Program-made: the position numbers and the translations under genes
In this document: positions 41,901 through 49,989 of the stretch, in pieces
How positions within the stretch are numbered: the stretch's first letter is position 1
How the letters are laid out: every line of letters begins with the position of its first letter
Assembly: GCA_030770545.1 (NCBI GenBank)
Contig: JAUCMP010000028.1
Coordinates: forward strand, 16,768,001 to 16,832,000
Length of the DNA: 64,000 nucleotides
Origin: Macropodus opercularis
Lineage: Eukaryota; Chordata; Actinopteri; Anabantiformes; Osphronemidae
Reading direction: 5' to 3'
The notes under the pieces: model-generated
The model's input: only the letters and a program-made list of their open reading frames with translations
Told to the model about the DNA's origin: nothing
Database searches by the model: none

Positions 41901-44900
41901 GTGTTGTGAGTTGTGCGCCACCTACCGGTCATTACAACGTAACACATCGTGTTGAGCCTGTGCGGCTCGTGGCTAATGACCATTCGGACGCGGGTGAGCG
42001 GAGCGTTAGCATGCTAAGTTAGCTAAATACGCTAGCATTTCGCATAACGTTCATTAGCTACTTATTAGCACAAAGCCTGAGTTAGCGTAGCACGGCTAAC
42101 AGTGACCGGCTTTACCTCGGTGTACTGGCACAGCGGAACCGATCCGGGGAGCAGGTGGACGGGCACTGCTCGTCCGACCCGTCGCCACAGTCGTCCTCGT
42201 TGTCACACACCCACGGAGCGGGGATGCAGCGGCCCCGGGCGCAGGCGAACTCTGAGTCCAGGCAGGGCGCAGGGGGAGGGGGGCAGGCCACACCCTCACA
42301 CCGCCACACGCCGTCCGCACAGGAGCTGCACACAGGACACGTCAGCCGAACACACGCACCGCAACGCAAAGCTGCGACCACCGGCTAACGGGCACTGACC
42401 AGTTCTGACAGTTCTGAGCGACGGTGGCGCCTGGTGGGAACATGGAGCCGTCCCACTCACACGGACACTCAGTGGGAACCACACAGCCGGGTCCTGCAAC
42501 ACAACAAACGTTAGGCCCGTAACAAGGCGGCATGGGTCCGAGCCTGCCTTTACAGCAGAAACTCACCGTGCCGGACGGTGCCGGCAGGGCAGAAGCAGCC
42601 CTCCACACAGGACAGGGAGCCACACTGGGAGTGGGGGCTCTGAAGGCTGGGGCAGGAGGGGGCACACGCTGGGCCGCAGGGCTCGTACACCAGCCCGTTC
42701 TCACACTGCAGAGCTGGGGAAAGCGTGGACAAGCAAGTCAATTCAAGTTCCAAAGCAAAGCGACGAGGCGCCGGCTTCACGCAACGTACGGCAGAGCTCC
42801 TGCGACCTCCAGCGGACATAGACCCCTCGGCGGTTACACTCCTCAGCATAGGCAGAAATCGCTGTGCAGAGACACTCGCAGTCTCCACCTGAGTCACACC
42901 TGAAAGCCACAAACACAGTGTGACGCCACCGCTGCTTATCCAGAACCGCCCAAGAAACACGGCCACAAAGAGTCGCTACTGTTTAGTAAAGCTTAGAAGG
43001 AGAGAAAAGGCCTTCAGCTCCGAACGCACGCCTCTAAAACCAGGCCGGGCGCAGTGTGTGTAGCAGAAAAGGGTCCGGTACCAACGTAATCTGTCTGCTC
43101 ACCCACACGCATCGAAGACACACCAGTCGTAGTACTGCTGGAAAGGCACGTCGGCGTGGCACGGAGAGAAGAGCTGCTGAGACACGACGGCGCACCTCTT
43201 CTTAGCCCACGTCACTCTGTGGGGGTTCAGCTGGACAAAGCACAGTTACTGCCATTAGCGAGCCTTAGAACAAAAACAGAGCCAGAGGCCGCCGGCACTT
43301 TATTTGAATTAACTTTAATAAACTGATCCACGTTCGGTGGCTGCGTGAACCTACTGCACAGGGGTCCCTCAGGTCCTGGTTTGCCACGTCAGGGCAGGAA
43401 GGGCTGACCTTCCAGGAGTTTCCAAAGAGCTCAGGCGTGGACTCGACGATGCCCTGCCGCGTTGTAAAGTCGTTCTCTGTATCGCCGTCAAAGTTGCCGC
43501 ACAGACCCCCGACCTGACCCTGCAGGTGGGCAGCCAGGCGCACGTACACACGCATACCTGGAAGCAACGCATCAGCCAACTGCACTGAAAGCCAAGATCA
43601 TCTGTATTAGTGTTACCTACCTCCGTCCCATAGCAAGGTCACCCCTACGCGGGAGTAGACCGACACGAACACGCCGGCTCGCTCTAAGGTCAGACCACTG
43701 CCACCGTAGGACTTTGGAAGAGTAACCGGCATCCCGTTCACTGTCACGGCTTTCCCTGAACACAGAGAGCACACGCCAGTGAACCCTGTCTGTCCGTCGC
43801 CAGCCCGGCTCCCGGACTTTCTGCGTCTCCTACCTCTCAGCAGGTGAATGATGGTATTTCCTAGGCTGAGGGTGACCGACTTGGTGCAGGTGACGCCCGT
43901 GCTCCCGCAGGGCACGTTCTCCGCTGTGACGCTGAACAAACCGCCGCTCTCCCTCGCTAGGACGTACTGGCAGTCACCCAGGAAGGAGTAAGAGCGGCCG
44001 TCGAACGTGACGTAATGTGGGTCGCCGGTTGCCACGCACACCCCGGCACACGCAGACTGGCTGCAGTGCCAGCGGCGCTCCTTGCACGTGCTGCGGGAAG
44101 AGGTCACACGCTGTAGCAAGCAGGCGCTAGTAACATAGGACGCGATGCGACGTGCAGTACCATGTGTTGCAGTCTTTAGTGATGGTGTCGTTGCTGTAGT
44201 AAAGTCGGCCGTTATGGTGACATGGACACTCGTCTGGCGGAACACAGCGATCGCCCTGAACGACACCAGAGAAGACTTAACGCATCCAACCAGCGTCGCT
44301 TTCCTCACAAAGCCGTTTAACTCGTGGGCCTTGGGCAAAAGCTTATACACACATTTCCCACATTCGTGAGGCGTGAGGGCCTACGTTTACAGATTCAACA
44401 GGTGATTAAGAAGAGTAGAGGAAGCACTGTGTTAACTTCACTACAAGCAGGGACTGATGCCGTGAACGCACACGTTCTCTGCAGGATGAGGCATTAACAC
44501 GATTCAGAAAACCCAACGTACGAGCAGCACGGTTCCTCGGGGGCACACGCAGCCAGACAGGGGCTCTCTGCAGCTCGACTGTCCAGCACCAGGCTCCGGT
44601 TGTTGGCCAGGAACGTCCAGGCCGGAGCAGGTGAGGAGACAGGACCGCGGGGAGTAGACCAGAGAGCCCGGGCACGGGTTCACATCACCACAGCGATCCT
44701 CTGTGCAATTGAACAGTCCCTGCTCACACACACTGCGAAGTGACAAGAGAGCGGGTTCAGATAAAATCATTCCACTGGCTTTAGTTCACGTACTGTGCGT
44801 CTCATTGTGATAATAGTGTGAAACGCGATCGTTGCGGGGCCTCGTCTCAGCAGAGAAGGACGCTAGACCGTGGTCCTGCCACAGACACGCACGTACGCAT

Positions 44901-47900
44901 GCCATAAAATCAGACACGCATACATTTACTGGCCCTGCTCAATCATTAACACATCGCTTGGGTTCACGTACTGAAAAAGCGGAGGTTATGTGCTGAAGAG
45001 ATGCAATGAAAGCAACCTATCCTGTGGCAGGAAGCAGGAACATAGGGTGATTTCATTAGAACTCTAACACCACCAGGGTCTGATGCCGGTGCTGAGCACC
45101 AGCACACGTACTGTACAGACCTCAGTCTGAGAGGCTGGGTCAGCTGGCGTCTCCTTTCAAACCTCTGGCAGGTGCATCAAAGCCGTCCTGTCCTGACCGC
45201 GGTGAAAACGCGCTGACTCCCTCTGATTCTTTATCACCCAGCACAAGCTGATAACCGCCAAATGAAGGTTGCGTCTTTATGATATGCTGTAAAGACATCA
45301 CCCCAGGACTGGATTCAGCTAATGGCTCCCTTTGATAGCATCAGCGTGTTTGTTGTCCCTTGTTGCGAGTGCACTGCGTCCCGTTAATAGTTAACTTGTA
45401 AAGTAGGTTCTGTGAAATCTGTTGTAGTTGTGCTTAAAGGGCACCAAGGACATTTCCACTATTACACCTATCAAAGTATTCAAGAAGACTATTGGAAGTG
45501 TGAGCAAATGAAACTGCAGCCCTGCAGACGACATACCAGGTGTTACAGCTGTTCTGAACGACAGCACCCGGCTGGTACTCGGCGTCTCCTTGCACACAGG
45601 GACACATAGAAATGGGGACACACTGGCTCTGGGGGTCCTGCAGCAGCCCTGGGGGGCACTGGCAGCCTGGAACACACGTCCTCAGGCCCATCCCACCGCT
45701 GTCGTCGCAGCTCCAGCCCTGGCGCAGGTCTGAACAGGATCCCCCACATGCACGGCCACATTCCTGGTACACCTGCCCCCCTGAGCACTGGACAGCTGTG
45801 GGAAGCAGAAAGTAAGTGGCAGCACCGTGGATTCATCAAGCGTCTTGTGTCACTGCTGCCTCTAAAGACCAAACGAACGTAGCGGTGGCCGTGCTCAGCC
45901 AGCTAGCGTCTCCCCACGTACGGCAGAAGGTGTGGTTGCGCCAGTGGACTGCCACGCCCTCCTGAGCACAGTGTCGGGCGTAGGCGGCGAGGACGGTGCA
46001 GTGACAGGCCTTTTGCGTGCAGCCACACACCTCCGACAGGCAGAGCTGGAAGTAGGGCTCCCTCTCCACCACATCGTGACACACCTGCGCGATAAGGGGC
46101 CCGGTGTGAACAACGCTTCAGACGGAAGTGAGTGCGAGTGAGTTTGTGGGCGCACCTGGAACACGGGCCGGTGTACGATGGAGCACACCGACTCGGCGTA
46201 CTGTCTCCTCTGGGTGAAGGTGGCGCAGGGGTCGGGTGGAGCCGCGCTGGGCGCGCTGCAGTGATGGGTGGTGAACTTAGCTGCGAACGATGACACGCTG
46301 CTCTCCACGTCTCCCTCTGGGGTGGTGAAGTCGTCGTGCTGGTTCCAGGTCAGCGTCCCACACAGGCCGCGCACCTGGCGTTCAAGTAGGAAGTTTCAGT
46401 TTGAACTACTCATATGCATCATGCAGTTGCGTTGTTTCACTGTGGTTCACAGCTGTTACTCCTTTTCAAATTGTGTCGATACAAACCTGGCTCCAGTTTT
46501 ACTTCTCCTATATAACACCCATGGTCTTTTGTTCTTATCAACTTTAGGACCGCTGACCTCTGGGACCCAGAGCAACGGGGGCACACCTAGGTTCCCTGTT
46601 GGTTAGGGTTAGGATGAGCCACACGGGCCAGTGTAAAATGTGAAGGTCACCTTGTTAGCGAAGCCAGGCTGTAACGTAATGAAGGCCAAGGGTCCTTCTA
46701 GGCACCAGAGCAGCTGGGCTCCAAAGGTCTGAATGAGAAGGAAGGCAGAGGAAGCCCTGCGTACAGCCAGGTCCCCGGTCACCAGCGGCAAAGCCTCCCT
46801 CTGGCCGTTCAGGGTCACTGTGCCTGGGAGGAAACGTCAGCCGTGAGGAGGCAGGACCGTGGCTGTTACACTACGGCGACACGGTGGTTCGTTCCGTGAG
46901 GTGTCTCACCGGCGTCTGAGACGGTGACTGTGCTGCGCAGTGCGGTGACTGTGAGCTCCTTCAGACACCCCAGGCCTCCTCCGGCCGTGCACTCGCCAAA
47001 GCGCACGCTGGCCACCAGCTTCCTGTCGACAAAGTCCTGAACACACGCACAGAGCACGGTCAGCAGCAGAAGCGCGTTAAACCCGCGGCGTCAGGGTCCG
47101 TGTTTCCATCTGATGGCCCTCACCTCCACCACAGTGAAGGCACAGTCTCCTCCTTGTAGCGAATACCTCTTTTTGTCAAAGGTCGTCACCTGCAGCGCCC
47201 CCATGAGGCTGCACTGTGCGGCACACTTCTCAGCGGAACACTGCCAGCGGCCGGCTCTGCACTCACTGCCAACAGGACGACGGTGTCAACAGAAAGAAAC
47301 AGCGACGGAGCAGCGTCACAGTGTCAGCCTCACCAAGTGTTGCATCTCTGCTGTATCCTGTCCCCTGGCTGGTAGGTTCGCCTGCGATGAAAACACGGAC
47401 AGTCGTCCCTGCGGAGACAGAGTCCCCGGTGAAGGTAGAGGCCCGGGGGACACTCGCACCCTCCCACACACTCCTCCCTGCACTGGCCAGTGGTGGCAGC
47501 TGAACCTGGGAGCTGGGGAGATGCACAGGTGGGCGGGCAGGAGGACACGCAGTCTGAAAACACCTGACCTCTGGGACAGGTACGACCTGGACGGGCAGGA
47601 GAAAGCGTGAGGCTTATTGTTCCAGTTGTTACGGTGTCGTTCAGGCTGACAACACACGAAGCATTTACTGCAAAAGGCGTCTGTCCTCCACGTGACGACG
47701 ACGCGCCGCTGGGCACACTCTCGGGCGAAGCTCGCCAGGGTGTCGCATACGGCCCCGTCCCGGTGTCTGGGGGGCAGACTGCAGTACAGGTAGAGACACG
47801 TATCAACGTACGCTGCCGGGTCCAACTGAAACACACAACAGAACATCACTTCAATACAACCTCGTTCAGGTGTTCCTCTCAGCCTGGGATAACAACCCAG

Positions 47901-49989
47901 CACTTCCACCGTGTAGTAGCCAATGCCAAGTGAGATTTAGATTTACAGCTCATTGCAAAGCGAGGTTACTCCATGTGACTGTGGCGGCGTTTCAGACCTG
48001 CGGATGGCAGTGTGTGAAGGGCTTTTCCAGCAGCCGGTGACACGCGGATTCAGCCTCCCTGCGTAAAGCGGGATCTCCTGAAACATCACAGCTGTGACCG
48101 AATTCCGCCGCATCGCTGCAGCCCTGAGAAAAGCACGGGGAACGCCAGCACTCAGAGGCAGCTTAACGCAGCCGGCGTGTTTTTGTCATGCTGCGGTTCA
48201 GCGCTTACCTCGCTGTGCCGGTCAGGTACTTTCCATGAGTTCCCAAAGCTGGCAGCGTACTGGGACACAGTTCCAGCCACTGTGGTGAAATCATCTGTGG
48301 AAGTAGACAGACACCGCGTCAACGTCCGGTGAAGAGCTCGGTCACACAGCAGTAACAGGTCTCCCGTCCTCGCTGTCTCACCATCAGCCCTGTTGTTGTA
48401 AATTCCACAGAGGCCCCTGGTGGCTGCCAAGTGTTCAGCCGTCACTGTCAGATAGACGCTGTTAACTAGATCAAACTTTACTCTCACTCCCAAGCCGCTC
48501 TCCACAAACACAAACTCTCCCAGCCAGCGGACACTGACTCCTGCAGGAAGGAGGAGAAAATCATTGAGGTTGCACAGTGTTTGCTAATTAAAACATCATC
48601 ATCCATGCGTCCGTCAACAACGAACAGCTGGGAAGACTTTACCATTTTGGAAAAGTGGTTCTCCGCTCTGAACAGCAACACTGTTCAGTGTTAGGTTCCT
48701 GTGATGAACTGAAACCAAGTCTAGGCCCAGCATCATCCTTAGAGCCTGGACAGAGAAGCGATCAGCTCGTCAGCAGACAGATACGGTTTTACCGGCATGC
48801 TGTGAGCGGAACGCTCGGTATGGACGGCGTTACCCTGCTGCAGTCTCCGCGTCCATCACAGACGGTGCTGATGTACACCGCCCACGTCCCATCCGAGGAC
48901 GAGGCCAGCACATAAGTGCAGCTGCCCTGGAAGTGGAAGTGCTTGCTGTCGAAGGTGCGGTAGTGGGCTCCACCCCAGGACATGCAGGTGGCGGAACCCT
49001 GAGCTCCCCTGGCGCCACCCAGCAGAGCGCTGCGCACCGACGGGGAGGACTGGGACTCTGGAGAAGGGAGACACGGACTCCATGAAGACAGGGAATCGAC
49101 CGAGGAGCTAGTTCACGTGCGTGTACTGTACGTTCCCGGACCAGGAAGCAGAGAGTAGGAACAGGACAAGCAGGCCGTGTCTGGCGCGTTTCTCCAGCTC
49201 AGGCCCCACGAGGTGCTGCAGCACTGCTCCATGGGCACCAGGGAGGTGTTGTGAATTCCAGGGAACTCCTCGCAGTTCCACGTGGAGTAGCACCGTCCAC
49301 GCGCTGCTACTCCTGGGAGGAGACACACAGGCAGAAGTTGAGCGCTCGGACAAACGGGGACGCATGTGCAGCGTGCTCCTCACCCTCAGAGCAGCCTGGT
49401 CCACCCCAGCCCTCGCAGCACGTTTTCACGCTTTTGTTCACCGTCTCACTCTCCATCTCTGGGGGTCTGCAGACACACGTCACGCTGAAATCAGCAGGAA
49501 CAAACTAGGAAAACCACGGCTGGCAGCGACCTCACACTTACTTGTACAAGAAGCAGGAAGCCTTGAGGCCTCGTTGTCTGTAGTACAGCGCTATGCCGTC
49601 GTCACCGCCGTGACTCGATCGCATCCTGTCCACGTCCAGCCTCCAGCCCAGGGTGTTGAACCGGTACACCTCAGAGCAGCTCACCTCCACCTGCAGGCGA
49701 GGCGACAGGACTCGCTCCACTCTCTCCTGCACCGCGTGTTCACACCAGTGTCTGGGGCGCGATACAAAGACACATGCATACGGGTCGGTCGCTGCGGTTC
49801 TAGTAGCTCACAGGAATCGCTGAATGTGATCAGTGGCCTTGATCTGTTACTGTAGATGCTGCTGTAGATTTAAGGAGCGTTCTTGTTCCACGCTGTCTGC
49901 TCGCTTCACTATATCTTTGACATCTTTGACACTCACCCCATTGCCATCACTGTCTGCGCTCCAAGGAAAGTCAGGAGTAGAGTCTCCAT
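5838..49989 (-). CDS. sspo: SCO-spondin (whole gene, about 116 exons)
   Basis: Giant secreted multidomain glycoprotein. In vertebrates SCO-spondin is made by the subcommissural organ and floor plate and assembles into the Reissner fibre in cerebrospinal fluid; zebrafish sspo mutants have body-axis defects (established knowledge). Domain order seen: signal peptide, EMI-like, 3 x (VWD-C8-TIL), LDLRa x10, TSP1 x3 with TIL, discoidin, LDLRa x2, discoidin, LDLRa x3, then alternating TSP1 and TIL-VWC modules, and a C-terminal cystine knot ending SCECTSCQGGE. This matches the known SCO-spondin order, including the Reissner-fibre-specific linker modules. ATG at 49989-49987 sits in GCCATGG context and starts a hydrophobic leader; stop TGA at 5838-5840. 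Exon phases chain consistently almost everywhere, with no frameshift seen. My exon sum is about 17.2 kb, so near 5,700 residues; the human protein is about 5,150. Weak joins: 49142 donor, 10800 donor and 40396 donor. Confidence 0.95.
6000..7146 (-). other. sspo: sspo last intron
   Basis: A 1.15-kb intron between the two CTCK exons. No exon, RNA gene or mobile element recognised. Confidence 0.6.
7863..11041 (-). CDS. sspo: sspo exons 112-114: last TIL and VWC modules
   Basis: Exons about 10800-11041, 10201 to about 10285-10292, and 7863-7923. The first is a TIL (DCPDGERWRSS, CERSCRDIY, GCVCQDGLYRTAEGACV). The second and third form a VWC module (EGCRSCRCENGNKLCQLRCP, then EPGSCCPVC). The join between exons 112 and 113 is unsettled: donors at 10829 (GTACAC) and 10799 (GTAGAC) both end in phase 0, whereas the strongest acceptor for exon 113 needs phase 1; an acceptor a few bases further in (exon from about 10284) restores phase. 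Intron 7924-10200 (2.3 kb) shows no further exon. Confidence 0.75.
7924..10200 (-). other. sspo: sspo intron, 2.3 kb
   Basis: The longest sspo intron in my model. Open frames here have no Cys-rich SCO-spondin signature, and no mobile element was recognised. Confidence 0.55.
11557..19528 (-). CDS. sspo: sspo exons 97-111: TSP1 23-29 with TIL/VWC modules
   Basis: Exons 19352-19528, 18670-18825, 18318-18442, 18103-18242, 17308-17354, 16983-17222, 14921-15082, 14716-14832, 14501-14639, 14202-14398, 13948-14118, 13624-13751, 13391-13545, 12375-12421 and 11557-11721. TSP1 cores include CPWSPWSPCSRSCGAG, LSEWSSWSECSATCGGG and CEWSPWSQWSPCSASCGSG. TSP1-25 (240-nt exon) is divergent: WSDWTPCSLCVP lacks the usual CSxxCG spacing and carries a long insertion before RRFRAC. 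The Tc1 remnant lies in the intron between exons 16983-17222 and 14921-15082, and the L2 fragment in the intron 17355-18102. Confidence 0.87.
11808..11916. repeat. (TG)n microsatellite with GTGC interruptions
   Basis: About 109 bases of TG with a few CG-containing units (GTGCGTGC). In sspo transcript sense this is (CA)n, starting 87 nt upstream of the acceptor of exon 11557-11721. The long open frames on both strands here are artefacts of the dinucleotide repeat. Confidence 0.97.
12422..13390 (-). other. sspo: sspo intron, about 1 kb
   Basis: Nothing recognised apart from a short GATGAGA-type simple repeat near 13227-13260. Confidence 0.5.
15219..16519 (+). mobile_element. Degenerate Tc1/mariner-like transposon in a sspo intron
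   Basis: About 1.3 kb, the usual Tc1 length. The left end reads CAGTCATGGACAAAAATAGC and the right end, reverse-complemented, CAGCTCATGACAGA; further in, both ends share TGTTTATTGTTTT, TTTGCA and AAAAGTCAAACCTGAC, so they are decayed terminal inverted repeats of about 150-200 bp. Between them, on the plus strand, a broken transposase reads HGGGSEMFWGC, VRKLRLHR and NDPRHTS, matching the HGGGSxMxWGC and NDPKHTS motifs of Tc1 DDE transposases. Frames are interrupted by several stops and shifts and the catalytic region is not intact, so the copy is dead. It is antisense to sspo. Confidence 0.85.
17455..17990 (+). mobile_element. 5'-truncated L2/Maui-type LINE fragment
   Basis: The plus strand codes VPQGSVLGPILFGLYMSPLG, then NFHYLSMKPEETNQLVKLQ and WMSHNFLQLNSDQTEVIIIG, the palm region of fish L2-type reverse transcriptases. 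The YADD catalytic box is missing: the text jumps from NFH to YLSMKP, consistent with a small internal deletion. The 3' end has GCGCTATATAAATAAAGTTG followed by TTGAATTGAACTG-type short repeats, the normal tail of these elements. The insert lies in the sspo intron 17355-18102, antisense to the gene. Non-functional. Confidence 0.85.
19649..26381 (-). CDS. sspo: sspo exons 76-96: TSP1 13-22 with TIL/VWC modules
   Basis: Exons 26302-26381, 26039-26208, 25901-25947, 25505-25705, 25080-25250, 24779-24979, 24565-24664, 24262-24482, 24020-24172, 23763-23929, 23507-23652, 22894-23114, 22757-22792, 22433-22597, 21967-22179, 21533-21700, 21204-21338, 20677-20914, 20044-20196, 19917-19963 and 19649-19819. 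Landmarks that track mammalian SCO-spondin in order include SCGPSCPRSCDDLA, WCEWSEWTPCSRTCG, CPPGRLYRECERGEGCPFSC, WSRWSPWSRCDKQCGGGRS and CSSPPPKNGGKKC. Exon 88 is only 36 nt (TVGSTEEPATEG). The intron after exon 85 (23763) fits a GC donor, described under findings. TSP1-21 is divided between exons 20677-20914 and 20044-20196. Confidence 0.88.
26453..31424 (-). CDS. sspo: sspo exons 59-75: TSP1 4-12 with TIL/VWC modules
   Basis: Exons 31260-31424, 30986-31177, 30780-30902, 30283-30412, 30022-30147, 29742-29833, 29435-29611, 29135-29305, 28778-29033, 28626-28672, 28362-28532, 28118-28252, 27771-27904, 27595-27689, 27466-27515, 27151-27321 and 26453-26623. TSP1 repeats show W-x-x-W tryptophans and CSxxCG (for example WSPWTPWSPCSLSCGPG; WSLWSSWTKCTKSCGGG). 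TIL units end CTT, CNN or similar plus a split Cys. WxxW motifs in TSP1 repeats are usual sites of C-mannosylation and CSxTCG of O-fucosylation (family knowledge). TSP1-6 is split between two exons. TSP1-7 has an insertion (CFSHVDEVGIRRRFRSC). Confidence 0.88.
31507..33191 (-). CDS. sspo: sspo exons 54-58: LDLRa 13-15 with Gly-Pro linker repeats
   Basis: Exons 33015-33191 (LDLRa 13, CDGRPDCEDDSDEMNC), 32484-32675 and 32265-32342 (linker), 32001-32156 (LDLRa 14, FACRLFGCVDSAQVCDGRKD) and 31507-31665 (LDLRa 15, CDLQKDCVDGSDEKDC). The two linker exons code a degenerate repeat with core G-x-P-G-[L/F/V] every 10-17 residues (IGFPGV, TGRPGF, TGVPGL, GGFPGL, VGQPGL, TGQPGL, SGRPGL). It is not a collagen triplet repeat. 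All boundaries are phase 1, so each exon could be skipped in frame. Confidence 0.85.
32771..32960. mobile_element. MITE-like inverted-repeat element in a short sspo intron
   Basis: Arms 32774-32818 and 32911-32958 are near-perfect inverted repeats (GCCATGGCAACTGGACTTCT against AGACGAACTCCAGTTGCCATG). The interior has CTCAGACTGAAGAAGCTTCC. I have seen such text often in teleost genomes as a short non-autonomous repeat but cannot name the family. It fills more than half of the 339-nt intron 32676-33014. Confidence 0.75.
33317..34170 (-). CDS. sspo: sspo exons 50-53: discoidin (F5/8 type C) domain 2
   Basis: Exons 34149-34170 (22 nt, DVGPGYR), 33924-34044, 33620-33833 and 33317-33458. The domain starts ICSSPLGLEDGRVRYGQLTS, contains FQVDLLEPVWVSGLVMQG, YRLAFALHSSFFTDYTEN and YLRILPVEFRHTFYLRVEI, and ends LGC. 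It is a complete F5/8C domain, distinct from domain 1. Its last exon is 142 nt, the same length and phase as the last exon of domain 1, which points to duplication of the module. The mammalian protein as I remember it has a single discoidin domain here. Confidence 0.88.
34506..35191 (-). CDS. sspo: sspo exons 47-49: LDLRa 11-12 and Pro/Thr linker
   Basis: Exons 35021-35191, 34744-34924 and 34506-34581. LDLRa 11 has CNNGRCVPAG and CDGVNDCGDGTDELYC. LDLRa 12 has CPPPGGCITAEQRCDG and CPKGEDEAGC. The third exon codes a Pro/Thr-rich linker (RPHTPTPAPLRTPSVPAV) likely to be O-glycosylated (inference). Phases chain 1, 1, 2, 0. Confidence 0.85.
35276..36056 (-). CDS. sspo: sspo exons 43-46: discoidin (F5/8 type C) domain 1
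   Basis: Exons 35929-36056, 35713-35833, 35493-35620 and 35276-35417. The domain starts ECWSPLGVQTLP with SSFSASSHQTG, passes YLQIDLLKPYNVT and SSFYMQFSQDGRRWHTY, and ends FIRLLPHDF...LRLEIMGC, the classic first-to-last Cys span of coagulation factor V/VIII C domains. Such domains bind membranes, glycans or proteins. This copy corresponds to the discoidin domain I recall in mammalian SCO-spondin (LQLDLLQPRNLTG). Confidence 0.9.
36142..38463 (-). CDS. sspo: sspo exons 36-42: TSP1-2, TIL, TSP1-3, VWC-like and Ser/Thr/Pro linker
   Basis: Exons 38311-38463, 38001-38138, 37721-37903, 37486-37636, 36718-36877, 36349-36397 and 36142-36246. TSP1-2 is WLPWVSWSNCSGGCGG. The TIL is unusual in opening with CPNNGCANGSC. 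TSP1-3 is CGWSPWSDWGECLGPCGVQS, followed by NNPTKLGDGS...CRGIYRKARR, which is almost word for word the mammalian sequence as I recall it. The next exon (CEECEYQGQSHAVEDRW) and a 49-nt exon (GEGDQCCYCQ) make a VWC-like unit. The last exon is a Thr/Ser/Pro linker (TAEREGHTTPLVPTYPLPP) before the first discoidin domain. Confidence 0.9.
36878..37485 (-). other. sspo: sspo intron, 0.6 kb
   Basis: No feature recognised. Confidence 0.5.
38554..42325 (-). CDS. sspo: sspo exons 27-35: first LDLRa cluster (10 repeats) into TSP1-1
   Basis: Exons 42116-42325, 40638-40843, about 40396-40510, 40112-40227, 39856-40029, 39545-39778, 39335-39457, 39026-39123 and 38554-38785. I count ten LDL-receptor class A repeats, each with the CxxxxxxC...C..DCxDGSDE calcium-binding pattern (for example CDNEDDCGDGSDE, CDGHDDCGDVSDE, CDGETDCMDGSDE). 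Two repeats are split by introns (exons 27/28 and 34/35). Exon 35 runs from the tenth repeat into TSP1-1 (WSSWGPWGPCSTSCGTG). LDLRa repeats fold around one calcium ion and bind ligands in lipoprotein receptors; in SCO-spondin they are proposed to bind lipoproteins. One repeat (GDEDENTTRC region, exon 31) has a less acidic motif, CAGGEDENTTRC. Confidence 0.9.
40844..42115 (-). other. sspo: sspo intron, 1.3 kb, splitting LDLRa 2
   Basis: The intron interrupts the second LDLRa repeat (after CASTP). It holds the (GAAT)n microsatellite at 41177-41209 and otherwise nothing recognised. Confidence 0.55.
41177..41209. repeat. (GAAT)n microsatellite
   Basis: Eight consecutive GAAT units inside the intron 40844-42115. 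Confidence 0.95.
42400..42713 (-). CDS. sspo: sspo exons 25-26: TIL3
   Basis: Exons 42567-42713 (LQCENGLVYEPCGPACAPSC, then CVEGCFCPAGTVRHG) and 42400-42493 (GCVVPTECPCEWDGSMFPPG, ending CQN plus split Cys). This is a TIL domain followed by the first half of a VWC-like module, linking VWD3 to the LDLRa cluster. Confidence 0.88.
42790..44090 (-). CDS. sspo: sspo exons 20-24: VWD3 and C8
   Basis: Exons 43834-44090, 43621-43755, 43355-43584, 43103-43230 and 42790-42899. Exon 20 opens with CKERRWHC and VWD3 (CVATGDPHYVTFDGRSYSF, LGDCQYVLARE). Exon 22 contains GQVGGLCGNFDGDTENDF, the best-preserved VWD signature of the three. Exons 23-24 give C8 (RVTWAKKRCAVV, DWCVFDACG, CDSGGDCECLCTAISAYAEEC). 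The VWD3 frame is the longest unbroken conserved block in the gene. Confidence 0.92.
44161..45795 (-). CDS. sspo: sspo exons 17-19: TIL2 and a further TIL/VWC module
   Basis: Exons 45537-45795, 44522-44732 and 44161-44255. Exon 17 is TIL2 (VQCSGGQVYQECGRACGG...CVPISMCPC) ending in CNT and a split Cys. Exon 18 completes the Cys (VCEQGLFNCTEDRC) and continues into another TIL (CLLTCSGL...GCVCPRGTVLL). Exon 19 (RCVPPDECPCHHNGRLYYSN) again ends CNT plus split Cys. The 0.8-kb intron 44733-45536 carries nothing recognisable. Confidence 0.88.
44733..45536 (-). other. sspo: sspo intron, 0.8 kb
   Basis: No feature recognised between exons 17 and 18. Confidence 0.5.
45922..47586 (-). CDS. sspo: sspo exons 11-16: TIL1, VWD2, C8
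   Basis: Exons 47334-47586, 47124-47265, 46910-47036, 46651-46823, 46156-46374 and 45922-46084. Exon 11 is a trypsin-inhibitor-like module (GRTCPRGQVFSDC...CVGGCECPPGLY) ending CNT plus a split Cys codon. Exon 12 completes that Cys and opens VWD2 (QVTTFDKKRYSLQGGDC). Exon 15 carries VRGLCGTLTWNQHDDF, the VWD metal-binding motif. Exon 16 is the C8 C-terminal half with SEVCGC and WRNHTFC. The best human match from memory is the second VWD assembly of SSPO. Confidence 0.9.
47669..49057 (-). CDS. sspo: sspo exons 5-10: VWD1 and C8 module
   Basis: Exons 48834-49057, 48643-48745, 48382-48540, 48209-48294, 47998-48123 and 47669-47825. Exon 5 carries the VWD opening (TCMSWGGAHYRTFDSKHFHF, then GSCTYVLA). 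Exon 7 has the VWD calcium-site region GLCGIYNN and exon 8 DDFTTVAGTV...FGNSWKV. Exons 9-10 form the C8 domain (SACHRLLEKPF, then CLYLYCSLPP and CAQRRVVVTWR). VWD-C8 assemblies in mucins and von Willebrand factor mediate multimerisation; a similar role in fibre assembly is inferred. Confidence 0.9.
49142..49989 (-). CDS. sspo: sspo exons 1-4: signal peptide and EMI-like module
   Basis: Exons 49937-49989, 49542-49751, 49384-49466 and about 49142-49312. Exon 1 codes METLLLTFLGAQTVMAMG, a typical secretion signal, with donor GTGAGT. Exon 2 begins with the HWCEHAVQERVE stretch and contains NTLGWRLD, equivalent to the WCEW...RLGWRLD start of mammalian SCO-spondin. Exon 3 contains KTCCEGWGGPGC, the EMI-type double-Cys and Trp-Gly motif. 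Exon 4 is Cys-rich (CCSTSWGLSW...CLSC) and leads into VWD1. The end of exon 4 is uncertain: reading phase demands a poor donor (GTCCGG at 49141-49136), while a better-looking GTACAG at 49131 gives the wrong phase. Confidence 0.85.

Noticed and set aside
49121..49855. 244-codon plus-strand frame
   Set aside because: Antisense to sspo exons 2-4 and their introns; no ATG-supported protein with recognisable features.
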